Part shown: positions 1 through 9,821 of the stretch, piece after piece
How positions within the stretch are numbered: the first letter of the stretch is position 1
Layout of the letters: each line of letters begins with the position of its first letter
Source: Trichodesmium erythraeum GBRTRLIN201
Lineage (GTDB): Bacteria > Cyanobacteriota > Cyanobacteriia > Cyanobacteriales > Microcoleaceae
Assembly: GCA_018457135.1 (NCBI GenBank)
Contig: JAGGDU010000021.1
Span: forward strand, 1-57,101
Length of the DNA stretch: 57,101 bases
Reading direction: 5' to 3'
The notes under the pieces: generated by a model
Told to the model about the DNA's origin: nothing
Seen by the model: only the letters and a program-made list of their open reading frames with translations
Databases searched by the model: none
Made by a program: the position numbers and the translations under genes

Positions 1-1305
1 AGGTAGCAACTCTATCAGGAACTGTCAACCCCTTTTCTCATTTTTTTTCGGGAAATAGATATTTTTACTAAAGTAATATAGGCTGTATTGACTATTTGGC
101 AGACTTTTCAGGCCTTTAAGATCTTACAAAAAAAATATATTGACCTATAAATTCAGCCAATAATGCCTATTTTTTTTATCTCAAAATTTATACTAATTTT
201 ATGAAAAAAAATTATGAGGAAAATATTGCTGCCTATTAATATTACTGGAATAATGATCAAGGTGATTTAAAAAAAATATTTTCTCAGATGGCATAATCTA
301 CTTGGACTAGAAACGCTAAAAAAAAATACAGGACTTACGCTGACGCAACACATATAGTGTATCTTCTTCGTAAATTCAGCTCAATTCTACTTCCTGGTTT
401 TTTTTGAGACAGATACTATCTTTATATAATGTAAAGTTAGATTTTTTTGGGTTTTAGCAATTTTTGGGGCTTAATTCCCAACAACTCTATTGCAGATTTG
501 ACAAATAATTCTACTGCTTGAGGATATCTCTTATCCTCGTCGCAACTTCCCTGTAAATATTGCTTTGAGTCTAAACATAAATGTAATTTACGCTATATTT
601 CTATATAGAATAGAAAAGAACTAGATCTTAATGGAAGGCTTTTGTCAAAAATAATTGTCAGTAGAGAGCTTTCTCTGGTATTTTTTTAGTGGTTATGGTC
701 TGAGCTATCAAAATAAAGAGTACCTAATGTCTATGTATGGGAATCCTCAAGAGTATGAAACTATAGGAATATCAATAATAAATCTAACAGAATATTTTAT
801 CAAATCCCTTGTAGAGTATATGTTGGTTATGCTAGATATAAAGCATAACTGTTTTATAAGAATTGAAAATTAAATTGGTTGTCAAAAACTTGGGATAGCT
901 AAAAAGTTGAAATACTCTTGTTACTCTCATGTTATCCTAACCATATTTCCCCGGAAACTTCTGCACTGCGTCTAGGGTTTCTTGCAGTAGCTCTTTTAGA
1001 ATAATTACATTTTTGAAAATGTATAACATTAAAAAAATATTGATGATTTTTTAATTAAAGTAAATAGTTATAAAAATAATGTAATCAACATATACGAATA
1101 AAGCAAAATTACTTAATTATCATAAACTATAGGAGAATTTGACAAAAAAAATAATTTAATTTGATTAAAATTTAACTGTATAAAAAGGCAGGTGTAATTT
1201 TTAAATCATTGATTAATTCTAAAATAAATAAACAGGTTTTCCAAGTTATAAAAATTCCTATACTCTAAGAGAAAAACTACTAAGACAGACATATTAAATA
1301 AGAAT
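1..1305. other. AT-rich region without a convincing intact gene
   Basis: This 1.3 kb is strongly AT-rich with many homopolymer runs. The only coding-like signals are a minus-strand trace at 437-580 and a short minus-strand trace near 940-1005 (about 22 codons ending in KFPGKYG). The open frame at 655-873 has no ATG start, no ribosome binding site and no recognisable family. I see no tRNA, no CRISPR and no clear promoter. Confidence 0.5.
437..580 (-). pseudogene. C-terminal coding trace of an unknown protein
   Basis: The minus strand reads for about 47 codons without a stop, from roughly 580 down to a TAA at 437-439. The amino-acid composition looks like a real helical protein tail (segment YPQAVELFVKSAIELLG). 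There is no start codon or upstream body in frame, so this is probably the remnant 3' end of a lost gene. I do not recognise the family. Confidence 0.25.
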
Positions 1306-2292
1306 ATGAATAAAAATATTAATAATACAGTTGCATCTCAAGAAAATAACAAAAACAATATAAAAGAACAAGTAGAAATGTCTAATAATATTGCTCAAGA
1401 TATACAGCTTGATAAATATTTTTTGCAGAAGTTAATTATAGGAAGTAGTCTCACTTCTTTAGCATTGCTGTTAGGTGTATTCTTAACCAATAAGTCTATA
1501 TTCGTTAGAAAAAATGTAGTAAATGAAGGTAATTTATCTACTATTAAAACTGAAGAATATACTTCATCGGAATTAACTTTACCAGTATCACCTTTAGTAT
1601 CTGCGACTGTTGGTCAATCTACGAAAAAGACTTCTATTAACAAAAAGGATATTCTAAATCAATTAATATTATCTGAAGCTTTAACTTTGCTTAATTTAGT
1701 TTCAGCCTCTAGTTTTAGCCAAGCAATAATCAAAGCTTCTGAAATTCCTCAAAGCGATCCACTCTACCCTAAGGCAAAAAATCAAATAGAAAACTGGAGT
1801 TTGACTATTCTTGATATAGCCAGTGGACGAGCATTAAAAGGAGATTATGATGGTGCAATTGCTGCGGCTAAATTGGTACCTCGAAATGTCAGACCAATTT
1901 ATCAAGAAGCACAGTTGGCTATCGCAGAATGGCAAACAGAAACAGCTAAACAAAAAAAAGTTAAGGAAGGGTTTAATGAAGCGTTACTCAAATCTGCGAA
2001 GGAACAGATTAAGCCTGGACAAGCTTCCTCTTATATAATAGCAATTAACGAAGCTCGTAAAATTCGATCTAGTGAGCCTAAATATGAAAAAGCTCAAAAG
2101 TTGATTGCTCAGTGGAGTGATACAATATTTAGTATTGCAAAAGTACGAGCTAAGAATAAAAACTTGAGTGAGGCTATTTTGGCTGGTGAGTTAGTTCCTT
2201 ATGGAACACCAACTTATGAGTCTGCTCAAAAAGCATTAGCAGATTGGAAAAGCCAAAAACAAACAAAAAAAAGAAATGAGCAAATAAGGTAA
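1306..2292 (+). CDS. membrane-anchored repeat protein, cyanobacterial hypothetical
   Basis: This 328-residue protein has a hydrophilic N-terminus rich in Asn and Lys and one membrane segment at about residues 44-62. After a Ser/Thr-rich linker come imperfect helical repeats at residues about 125-320. The repeat theme is an Ala-Ile pair, then P.Y..A, then I..W, and it occurs about four times (for example PLYPKAKNQIENW and PKYEKAQKLIAQW). Similar repeats occur in cyanobacterial proteins of unknown role, so an envelope-associated scaffold is only an inference. The gene stands alone; ATG 1306 is the first start in frame and has only a weak purine-rich leader. Composition matches the AT-rich surroundings. 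Confidence 0.75.
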   Translation: MNKNINNTVASQENNKNNIKEQVEMSNNIAQDIQLDKYFLQKLIIGSSLTSLALLLGVFLTNKSIFVRKNVVNEGNLSTIKTEEYTSSELTLPVSPLVSATVGQSTKKTSINKKDILNQLILSEALTLLNLVSASSFSQAIIKASEIPQSDPLYPKAKNQIENWSLTILDIASGRALKGDYDGAIAAAKLVPRNVRPIYQEAQLAIAEWQTETAKQKKVKEGFNEALLKSAKEQIKPGQASSYIIAINEARKIRSSEPKYEKAQKLIAQWSDTIFSIAKVRAKNKNLSEAILAGELVPYGTPTYESAQKALADWKSQKQTKKRNEQIR

Positions 2293-2838
2293 TACTTTAT
2301 AATTTAATAATCTATTTTGGTAAAGCATTCAAATTTGAGCTAATTGATTAACTGATAAATTCACTATAATAATTTAATCATTGGTTATGATGATTTTTAT
2401 ACATCATAATTTTTCTCTACTCGTGAGTTACACACTTAGTGGCTGAGATGATTGCCCTACAAGAGTATTAGTCTTTACTACTTGTGCATTATTTGTTGGT
2501 AGTCCTGTAGACGTATTGACATTTATAAGTAAATCCCTTTGCTTTTAAGAAGCATAACTGCAGAAATCACTATTCATTTTTCTGAGACTATGCTTTAATG
2601 CTAAGGGTGAAAAAAGAATGCTATAAATAGCTAAAGCGATTGTATTAAGTTTTTTGCTCTATGCATGGGACACTAAAAATTAATATTTTTGAGTCAAAAA
2701 AGATTCTCAAAAATTTTTTGCTGATAGAGTAAAAACAGATAAAAAAAGAGAAAGGGTGAAAATTTTGGTTTTGGTAGTACATGTAAGAATGTGTGGGAAT
2801 GATGAGATGAATATAGTCCCTAAGTCGGGGAAATAATT
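2293..2838. other. intergenic, no gene seen
   Basis: About 550 AT-rich bases between the repeat protein and the IS1-like relic. Frames are short and broken on both strands, and no RNA gene is evident. Confidence 0.5.
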
Positions 2839-3330
2839 ATGGAGTGTCCTTTTTGCCGTACTGATAAACCCCATAAGTATGGAAAAACTAGTATTGGACG
2901 TTAACGTTACTATTGTCCCGAATATGGATAATGTTTCACTGAAACTTTTGACACTCTATACTATCGTTGGCAAATTGGGTAATAAAAAATACTCATAGTT
3001 CTACAATATCATGTCGAGGGTAGTAGCTTTAAAGGAATTAGTCATACAGCGAAACTGGCCTATAATACAATAGTCAGCTTGGTATCTAGTATCTTCTCAA
3101 AAAAAGGCATTGGTGACAATTCTAGTTAAAAGGGCAAAAAGCTATGAAAAAGCTACAAGTAGAAATTAGGGCGTTGGTAAATTTACAGATGAATCTAATC
3201 TGGCAGCGAAGGGGTAGATTTCCAAACTTGAGATGATGAATTGAAAGTCTGATGGAATGCTTCAGGATCTCTACCAAGCCAGGAGTGGTATGGCGTTTTT
3301 GTAGTGCAGTCGAGCTAAGTAGTGTAGTAA
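2839..3330 (+). pseudogene. decayed IS1-like transposase
   Basis: ATG 2839 opens MECPFCRTDKPHKYG, the zinc-finger start of IS1-family (InsA-type) transposases. The frame hits stops within 22 codons and continues through several more. A later section reads EGSSFKGISHTAKLAYNTI, matching the helix-turn-helix region of the same family. Further frames up to about 3330 give only scraps of the catalytic part (such as DELKV). Multiple stops and frameshifts mean no product is made. Terminal inverted repeats could not be defined. A second, independent relic of the same broad family lies at 25881-26500. Confidence 0.7.
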
Positions 3331-3899
3331 ACAATTATTTTCTCTTTCTACTCTGGTAATGTAGGTTTTACTGATAATTTGGTCTGCTCAGGAATAAATA
3401 ATTTATAAATATGGTTTCCATTACTGTCCCAGAAATAGCATTATCAACAAGCGATCGCCTGTCAGAACAAATAAAATCTTTAGCACTAAGGTTTTCAATT
3501 ACCCAACCGAGCATACCTGGTCGAAAATAGTCTACCATTATTCAAATCTCAACTTAATTTTTTTTTGAGATCATAGAATCAACTTTATATCAATTATTTA
3601 TGCTTATTGATAATAACTAGCTCAGCTATTTCTCAAGCCCTCCTCTTTTTGATCTTATGGTTACTTTAGAGTACATCGACAATTCGACCTGTGTTCTAAA
3701 TACTACAAGCCCAGTATCCCAAAGATTTGAACAAAAAATTTCTTATTGTATGTGTTGAGTTCAAGTATGGAGTGTTTCCAGTGACTAGTCCTCTTCTGTG
3801 AGATACCAATCTTTGGTGCAGTGTTCCCAAAATTGGTATTCTTCCTCACTTAACCTGTATTTTTATATATATCCGGACAGGTTAGTAAAAAATTTAATT
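3331..3899. other. intergenic with a possible 39-codon frame
   Basis: A short plus-strand frame at 3411-3530 starts with ATG and reads MVSITVPEIALSTSDRL, spanning a HIP1 site. It has no clear ribosome binding site and no known family; it may be the 5' fragment of a lost gene. The rest shows no coding signal. An 8-bp perfect inverted repeat at 3851-3884 sits just past the thioredoxin stop. Confidence 0.3.
3851..3884 (-). terminator. hairpin downstream of the thioredoxin gene
   Basis: TAACCTGT at 3851-3858 and ACAGGTTA at 3877-3884 form a perfect 8-bp stem with an 18-nt AT-rich loop, 16 nt past the stop of the minus-strand thioredoxin gene. No T-run follows on that strand, so it is not a textbook intrinsic terminator. 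It could be a 3' stabilising hairpin or chance. Confidence 0.35.
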
Positions 3900-4289
3900 T
3901 CACCACAATATTGATTGTTTTTCATTCCGATGCTCTCTTGGCTGAGAGGGTGGGTCTTTAACTAAAGTTGAAATAAAAGCATCCAATGTTCGCTGGAAAT
4001 CTTCTCGTGCCTGAAAATAACCTAATCGATTAACTATTTGCCCATTAACAAAGAGAATCAAAGTAGGCAAAGTTTGGAGTTGATAGGTGCTAGCAAGTTT
4101 TAAACTTTTGTCAGCATTCACCCCTACCAGCTTTAAATGGCAATTCCACTCAGATTGAAATTTAACTAATTGGGGGACAATCATTTTACACAAGCCACAC
4201 CAAGGGGCCCAAAAATAAACTAAAACAGGTTGAGAAGATTCCAAAACCTCTTTTTTAAAAGTCTTTTCGTTAACTGACAAAATCATCAT
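3900..4289 (-). CDS. thioredoxin-family protein
   Basis: A 129-residue thioredoxin fold protein, presumably a cytoplasmic disulfide reductase. The active site near residues 30-36 reads WCGLCK, where classical thioredoxins have WCGPCK. Also present are the preceding FWAPWC context, the cis-proline segment TLPTLILF near residue 77 and the FVNGQ turn. The length is slightly above the usual 105-110 because of a hydrophilic tail after residue 112. Two adjacent ATGs are possible starts; I keep the outer one. The gene lies 44 nt after the NnrU-like gene on the same strand and may be cotranscribed with it. The Pro-to-Leu change inside the CXXC should alter redox potential, an inference from work on thioredoxin variants. 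Confidence 0.9.
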   Translation of the reverse strand: MMILSVNEKTFKKEVLESSQPVLVYFWAPWCGLCKMIVPQLVKFQSEWNCHLKLVGVNADKSLKLASTYQLQTLPTLILFVNGQIVNRLGYFQAREDFQRTLDAFISTLVKDPPSQPREHRNEKQSILW

Positions 4290-4333
4290 GTTTAAATCTA
4301 TTTAAATTAAATTTTTTATATCCTGGGATTATG

Positions 4334-5047
4334 CTACCAGTCTATGTTCCCAGTTGCACGGATTAGTAAAGGATGAGCTTGCCAGAATAAAAGGACAAAA
4401 AGTCCTATTCCAAGGTAAGCCCATCTGATAAACTCCTGTAAATGTAAAGTTTGACGTCCTTGGATAATGGCAAGAAAAGGAATAACTGATGTTCGGGACT
4501 TTAATTGGTCATAAGATTCACCAAAACGCTTTTGAAGTCGGCGATCGCCATGCCAAACACCAAACAAATGATGGAGTATTAGGCCAACTGATGTCACAAA
4601 AGTAAAGCTTGTTCCTAGCCAAAGGGTGTGGGCAATACACCAGATTACTTGGCCTACCATTTGAGGATGGCGCGTAATGCGAATAATCCCTGTTTCATGA
4701 AGATGTACTTGTGGTTTTTGAATTGCTGCAATTTCTAGTAGATTAAATGTAGAGGGATAGAGGAAAAGGAATGAAATTGCTGAGAATGTCCAAACTATAG
4801 GTTTAACAATTGGGACGCCTTGCAGTTGCCATAACTGTAAGCCATCGTAACGGTGATTGAAAAAATAAATAATCAGAATTACTGCTAATGGTAGACTCAC
4901 TAGGGCAAATAAAATGCGGTAGAGTCTAGGACCAATTTTGTTTTCTGCCCAGGAACGGAGGGCTGCTAAACCACTATGAGCGATCGCGAAACTTAGCAGT
5001 AAACCTAAGATAATCAAATGGCTAGGGGTGAAGGAATCATTAAACAT
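4334..5047 (-). CDS. NnrU/Z-ISO-family membrane protein
   Basis: This 237-residue integral membrane protein has about six hydrophobic segments. Family marks are the conserved HxxGIIRITRHPQ stretch at about residues 117-129 and a second His-containing segment, LHHLFGVWHGDRR, near 158-170. The family includes NnrU, linked to denitrification, and the plant 15-cis-zeta-carotene isomerase Z-ISO, a haem enzyme. In a cyanobacterium without visible denitrification genes, a carotenoid or haem-linked role is more plausible, but this is inference. ATG 5047 is the natural start. It probably forms a two-gene transcript with the thioredoxin gene downstream. Confidence 0.85.
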   Translation of the reverse strand: MFNDSFTPSHLIILGLLLSFAIAHSGLAALRSWAENKIGPRLYRILFALVSLPLAVILIIYFFNHRYDGLQLWQLQGVPIVKPIVWTFSAISFLFLYPSTFNLLEIAAIQKPQVHLHETGIIRITRHPQMVGQVIWCIAHTLWLGTSFTFVTSVGLILHHLFGVWHGDRRLQKRFGESYDQLKSRTSVIPFLAIIQGRQTLHLQEFIRWAYLGIGLFVLLFWQAHPLLIRATGNIDW

Positions 5048-5721
5048 GGCTACTAGAGGAAATTGATAATAAAAGTTAACTTTTGGATGAATCTTCGAGC
5101 AGTATGCTAGAGGGACATAAACTCTTTATCCCTTGAATGCCCAAGTCAAAAGTAATCTCTGACTTAGTTTTTGATGCGGAAATACTTTTTTACATTATGC
5201 ATTTGTATTTGTCAATGGGATTTATGCTATATCCGCACCCTAAATGCGTAGTGCTATAGAAAAGATCAAAGGATGAGAAAAGAGGTTGATAAGGGGCACG
5301 GAAAGATATGTCTCTGTTTTCCTAAATTATAAAATAGCTAAGTTATAGCAAAAAGTAGAAGGTAGATTATTGATATAGCAGTTGTCAGGACGGTTACGAC
5401 ATTCTCGCACGTTTTACATTTAATCCGTGGTCCAAATGTACGGGGGCGAATGGCCACTTGCTTCTATTTAGAACTTCTGAGTTTAGCTATATTCCTAAAT
5501 TTAGGCTTTTCTAGAAGTCCTAACCTTTGTAGCTACTGCTATAAATAAACAGCTTTTTAAGACAACAAAAAAATGTAAATTTACCCTTTGTCAACATTTC
5601 CCCACTTTCTTTGTCCTTTTCTACGACCTATGGAGTCAAATAAAAGGCAAAATGGTCATACTCTGTCCATCAGGTAACCCTTTGGACATCAACTCCCTAA
5701 ATTTCTTTTTCCTTTAACAAT
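5048..5721. other. divergent intergenic region upstream of rbcR
   Basis: This 674-bp space separates the minus-strand NnrU-like gene from plus-strand rbcR, so both promoters should lie here. I see no convincing open frame. LysR regulators often autoregulate through T-N11-A sites, but I could not single one out with confidence. Confidence 0.4.
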
Positions 5722-6726
5722 ATGTCTGAGCTTCCTTTCACCCTAGACCAATTACGCATTCTTAAAGCGATCGCTGCTGAAGGTAGCTTTAAACGAGCTG
5801 CCGATAGTCTATTTGTTTCTCAACCAGCAGTTAGTTTACAAGTGCAAAACTTAGAACGACAGTTGAACGTGCCTTTATTTGACCGAGGTGGTCGCCGGGC
5901 ACAATTAACTGAGGCTGGTCATCTATTACTTACTTACGGTGAGAAAATATTGTCTCTTTGTCAAGAAACTTGCCGGGCGATCGAGGATCTGCAAAATCTC
6001 CAGGGAGGTACATTAATTGTTGGTGCTTCTCAAACTACTGGTACTTATTTACTACCCCGAATGATTGGAATGTTTAGACAAAAATATCCTGATGTAGCTG
6101 TGCAGCTACACGTTCATTCTACTCGTCGTACTGCTTGGAGTGTAGTTAATGGGCAAATAGATTTAGCTATTATTGGGGGCGAAGTTCCTCCAGAATTGCA
6201 AGAGTCTTTAGAGGTTATACCTTATGCTGAGGATGAACTGGCCTTAATTTTGCCTGTGTCTCACTCTTTGGCAGAAAAGGAGACAATTCAAAAAGATGAT
6301 TTGTATCATTTAAAATTCATTACTTTAGATTCTCAATCTACTATTCGCAAAGTAATTGATCAAGTATTATCCCAGAGTAACATTGATACTCGCCGTCTAA
6401 GAGTGGAGATGGAACTAAGTTCAATTGAAGCAATTAAAAATGCGGTTCAGTCTGGTTTGGGAGTAGCTTTTGTTTCTGTTTCTGCTATTGAAAAGGAATT
6501 ACAAATTGGGGTTATGACTACAGTAAAAGTAGACCAGATAGTTATCAATAGGATATTATCAGTAATTTATAATCCTAATCGTTACCGCTCTAAAGCAGCA
6601 GAGGCTTTTAGTAAGGAAATTTTGCCTTTGTTTTCTACTTTGAATTTTAACCCTGATAATATTAAGCCTTTATCTAAAGAAATACAACCTATAGAGGTAG
6701 TAACAAATAATGTTAGTCAAACTTGA
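5722..6726 (+). CDS. LysR-family transcriptional regulator RbcR
   Basis: A 334-residue LysR-type regulator. The winged helix-turn-helix occupies residues 1-65, with [20 protein letters not shown] at the start and [15 protein letters not shown] as recognition region. The periplasmic-binding-like effector domain spans about residues 92-300. The near-invariant block running from the DNA-binding domain to [20 protein letters not shown] is diagnostic of cyanobacterial and plastid RbcR (Ycf30), the activator of Rubisco and CO2-responsive genes. No rbc genes are in this window, so it acts in trans. The C-terminus after residue 305 is a variable polar tail. The gene is intact and monocistronic. Confidence 0.93.
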   Translation: MSELPFTLDQLRILKAIAAEGSFKRAADSLFVSQPAVSLQVQNLERQLNVPLFDRGGRRAQLTEAGHLLLTYGEKILSLCQETCRAIEDLQNLQGGTLIVGASQTTGTYLLPRMIGMFRQKYPDVAVQLHVHSTRRTAWSVVNGQIDLAIIGGEVPPELQESLEVIPYAEDELALILPVSHSLAEKETIQKDDLYHLKFITLDSQSTIRKVIDQVLSQSNIDTRRLRVEMELSSIEAIKNAVQSGLGVAFVSVSAIEKELQIGVMTTVKVDQIVINRILSVIYNPNRYRSKAAEAFSKEILPLFSTLNFNPDNIKPLSKEIQPIEVVTNNVSQT

Positions 6727-7960
6727 ATAACTTTTGAATACCAGTAACAATTACTGTTTTATGTATTTATTTACTATTCTTATAACTTGAACTATTTTTT
6801 TAACCTTGATGATTTTGTTAAACGGAATAATGATAGGGTAAAAATAAAAAAGTTAAGATGGTAAACAAAACTATATTCAGTAAATATGAATAGGTCTAAA
6901 TGTTTGTATTGACTCAAAAACTGATATGAGTATGATAACTCATTCAAGCTTAAAGTAAAGAGGGAGTTTTACTTTTTGGTTAACTTCAAAGGTAATTCAG
7001 GAGTTGCTTAATCAGAAAAAACTGGACGTAGGGTAGCATCTTATAATTGTAGTAACACGGCTATTAAATGTATGGTGACTATATTAGTAGTTTTAAGTAC
7101 TTCTGATACAGGTCGTCGAGAAATTTAGGAGATGGAGTAATAGGGTTATCTCGTTTTTTTTGGCAACAGGTACGCCTAGTATTATTATCTATGTATGGAA
7201 AGTATTTATAGAGATTAATATTAAACTATACCTCACTCTCCTCAAGTGTGCTGCTATAAATTTACATATAAAAACAGTTGAAGGGTTTGCTAGATATCCC
7301 TCACAAAATAAGAAAAAACCTGCTCTTAAACAGTACCTATGGGACTAAGAACTTACATTTTGTCTCTTTGTCGGTTTATTTGTGATTTTTTTGACTTGAT
7401 TTATGATGCTATAATCGGCAGTAAACTAATTCTTTTCTTAACTTTTTTTTCCATATTTAAAGATAAAAAATACAATCATGATGATTGCTATTGCTTCTAC
7501 TATTTTTGGGTTTTGCTAAAATATAAGTTTATTTAAAAAACAATAAATATTTAAAAAATATTAACCCTCTTTCATTACATTTTTGGGTTTTGTATTCCTC
7601 TAATACTTGCTAATTAATCAGTTCATTTTTATCTAATATATTTATCCCTAATATAAGTATATTGGCTTTATTTTTTTCGATAACTATAATTTCTGCTATT
7701 ATTTATATTCGATAACTATAATTTCTGCTATTATTTATATCTGACTTTTAACCTGATATTTTATTTTATTTGGTTTGGCTAATTTCTAGGGTTTTCTTAC
7801 TGTTTTATATTTACGATTTTATATGTACTTAATTTCTGGGATTGGATGATAGAGAATGTGATGTTAAGTTGATTATATTACATTTTTATAAATGCATTAT
7901 TTTGATTTTATTCTCGTTCCTAAAGTATTGAGCTATTTAATGTTATTTGGTTAAATATCC
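6727..7960. other. long intergenic region with a tandem repeat
   Basis: This 1.2 kb has no recognisable gene. Frames at 7160-7348 and 7339-7536 are low-complexity, rich in Phe, Tyr, Ile and Lys as expected from translating AT-rich DNA, and lack ribosome binding sites. A perfect 31-32 bp tandem duplication lies at 7678-7740. Confidence 0.5.
7678..7740. repeat. two tandem copies of a 32-bp unit
   Basis: The unit starting cgataactataatttctgc occurs twice head to tail (7678-7709 and 7710-7740) with no mismatch over 31 bases. Perfect identity in otherwise drifting intergenic DNA points to a recent slippage or duplication event. No function is apparent. Confidence 0.85.
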
Positions 7961-8602
7961 TCAAAAATTTGATGTTGGTTTAGGGCGAGTAATATGAACT
8001 TCCCAGAATGCTTTTAATACTGCGAAAACTTCACGGATAGAATAACGTCTCATAGAATCATTTCTAAACTTTCCCCAGTCTGGCATACCTAAACCTACAA
8101 CATCTACTCCTAATTGACGACAAGTATAAACTGCACGAGGTAAGTGATAGTTTTGAGTTACTAAAACGGCTTGAGTAATACCAAATATTTCTTTGGCACG
8201 ATAACAACTTTTATAAGTACTAAAACCAGAAGAATCTAGAATAATATCTTCAACAGATACACCATGATTAATTGCATATTCTTGCATTGCTTTTACCTCA
8301 TTATAATCAGGGGTACTATTGTCGCCAGTCATCAAAATTTTTTGAATACTACCAATATTGTATAAATTAATTGCGCCTTGTACTCGGTCAGCTAACATTG
8401 GTGTGGGAGTACCATCTTCCCAAATTCCGGCGCCAAAAACTATGGCAATAGCTTTAACTGGAACTTCTTCTGAATTTTGATAGCAATAGTTGCTTGTTGT
8501 TACTTTGATGTAAAGGTTTAAAGATAGGGTTATTAATAGTATTGTTAATACTAAAATCCACAAATTTAAGGGTTGATTAAGTGAAAAAAATTTAGAAAAC
8601 AT
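7961..8602 (-). CDS. SanA/YdcF/ElyC (DUF218) family membrane protein
   Basis: This 213-residue protein has one N-terminal membrane helix (about residues 12-31) and an extracytoplasmic DUF218 domain. Family marks are IVFGAGIWEDGTPTPML near residues 54-70, MTGDNS near 91-96, the catalytic-like DSSGFSTYKSC segment near 123 and TQNYHLPRA near 148. Relatives such as E. coli SanA and ElyC affect envelope integrity and peptidoglycan precursor metabolism, but the biochemical activity of this protein is unknown. It follows pyrD by 52 nt on the same strand and is likely cotranscribed. Start and length fit the family. Confidence 0.88.
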   Translation of the reverse strand: MFSKFFSLNQPLNLWILVLTILLITLSLNLYIKVTTSNYCYQNSEEVPVKAIAIVFGAGIWEDGTPTPMLADRVQGAINLYNIGSIQKILMTGDNSTPDYNEVKAMQEYAINHGVSVEDIILDSSGFSTYKSCYRAKEIFGITQAVLVTQNYHLPRAVYTCRQLGVDVVGLGMPDWGKFRNDSMRRYSIREVFAVLKAFWEVHITRPKPTSNF

Positions 8603-8654
8603 AGATAATAATTAATTCTAGAATAAATACTTTCTAGATATTTTTATTGATAAC

Positions 8655-9821
8655 TTATTTGTTTGCTAGACCAACAGCTTCGGAAATGGAGTTTAATCCA
8701 TGTTCATCTAGCTTTTTTAGTAATCCTTGGAGAATTTGTTTGACTATTCCTGGTCCTTGATAAACTAATCCTGTATAAATTTGAATTAAACTGGCACCAG
8801 CAGTAATTTTATTCCAGGCATCTTCTGAAGTGAATATACCACCTACCCCAATAATTGGTAATTTTCCTTTTGTTTCTTGCCAGATAAATTTAATTATTTC
8901 TGTTGATCTTTTGGTTAATGGTTTGCCACTAATTCCACCTGCTTCTTCTATAATAGGTTTGCCTGTTGCTGGAAGTATTTTAGTTGTTAATTTTTCACGA
9001 TTAATAGTTGTGTTTGTAGCAATTATACCAGATATTTTATATTCTTTAATTAGGTCTATTATGGCGGCGATCGCTTCATTTTCTAAATCTGGTGCAATCT
9101 TAACTAAAATAGGCTTTTTTCTTTCATTTTCTCTTGGCAAAACTTCTAAAATTTTACTTAAACTATCAGTGTTTTGCAGGGAACGTAACCCTGGGGTATT
9201 AGGAGAAGATACATTTACTACAAAATAATCTCCACAATTTTTTAATAGTCTAAAACTTTCTAAATAATCTGTTGCTGCTGCTTCTAAAGGGGTGATTTTA
9301 GATTTACCAATATTTACTCCATAAGGAAAGAAAAAAGAATTTTTTTTGTTTTGAATTTGGAATTTCTTAGCTAAGGCGGCAGCTCCTTTATTATTAAATC
9401 CCATTCTGTTTAAGACGGCTTTATCTTTTGGTAAGCGGAATAATCTTGGTTGCGCATTTCCTGGTTGTTGATGGAAGGTAACTGTACCAAGTTCAGCAAA
9501 CCCAAAACCTAGTTGAGGCCACATATTAATTGCCTGACCATCTTTATCATATCCTGGGGCTAAACCTACTGGGTTTTTAAAGTTTAATTCCCATAAGTTT
9601 TGCTCTAGACGAGTGTCTTTAAAACAGAATAATTTTTCCATTGTTGTCCTAATACTATTTACTAGTTGAGAGTCGGAGTGAGTATCTATAAAACTGAGCA
9701 TATTTAGGACTTGATGATGTGCCCATTCTGGATCGGCTTTTAAACCGGAAAATATAATAGGAAATAGGACGGAACGATAAATATTTAACACTTTATTTTT
9801 AATGGTAGTTAGGGTTGACAA
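8655..9821 (-). CDS. dihydroorotate dehydrogenase (quinone), class 2
   Basis: PyrD oxidises dihydroorotate to orotate in pyrimidine synthesis, passing electrons to membrane quinone through FMN. The 388-residue length, the amphipathic N-terminal segment and NVSSPNTPGLRSLQ near residues 203-216 (with the class 2 catalytic serine) place it in class 2. FMN and phosphate contacts are seen in VGLAPGYDKDG near 86-96 and in IIGVGGIFTSEDAW near 324-337. The predicted start is TTG at 9819-9821; no suitable internal Met occurs in the first 40 residues. It is followed by the SanA-like gene in an apparent two-gene unit. Confidence 0.93.
   Translation of the reverse strand: MSTLTTIKNKVLNIYRSVLFPIIFSGLKADPEWAHHQVLNMLSFIDTHSDSQLVNSIRTTMEKLFCFKDTRLEQNLWELNFKNPVGLAPGYDKDGQAINMWPQLGFGFAELGTVTFHQQPGNAQPRLFRLPKDKAVLNRMGFNNKGAAALAKKFQIQNKKNSFFFPYGVNIGKSKITPLEAAATDYLESFRLLKNCGDYFVVNVSSPNTPGLRSLQNTDSLSKILEVLPRENERKKPILVKIAPDLENEAIAAIIDLIKEYKISGIIATNTTINREKLTTKILPATGKPIIEEAGGISGKPLTKRSTEIIKFIWQETKGKLPIIGVGGIFTSEDAWNKITAGASLIQIYTGLVYQGPGIVKQILQGLLKKLDEHGLNSISEAVGLANK

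Noticed and set aside
655-873. Open frame of 72 codons on the plus strand
   Set aside because: GTG-type start, no ribosome binding site and no recognisable motif; ordinary for AT-rich DNA.
7160-7536. Two overlapping small plus-strand frames
   Set aside because: Low-complexity Phe/Tyr/Ile/Lys-rich translations, no ribosome binding sites, no family.
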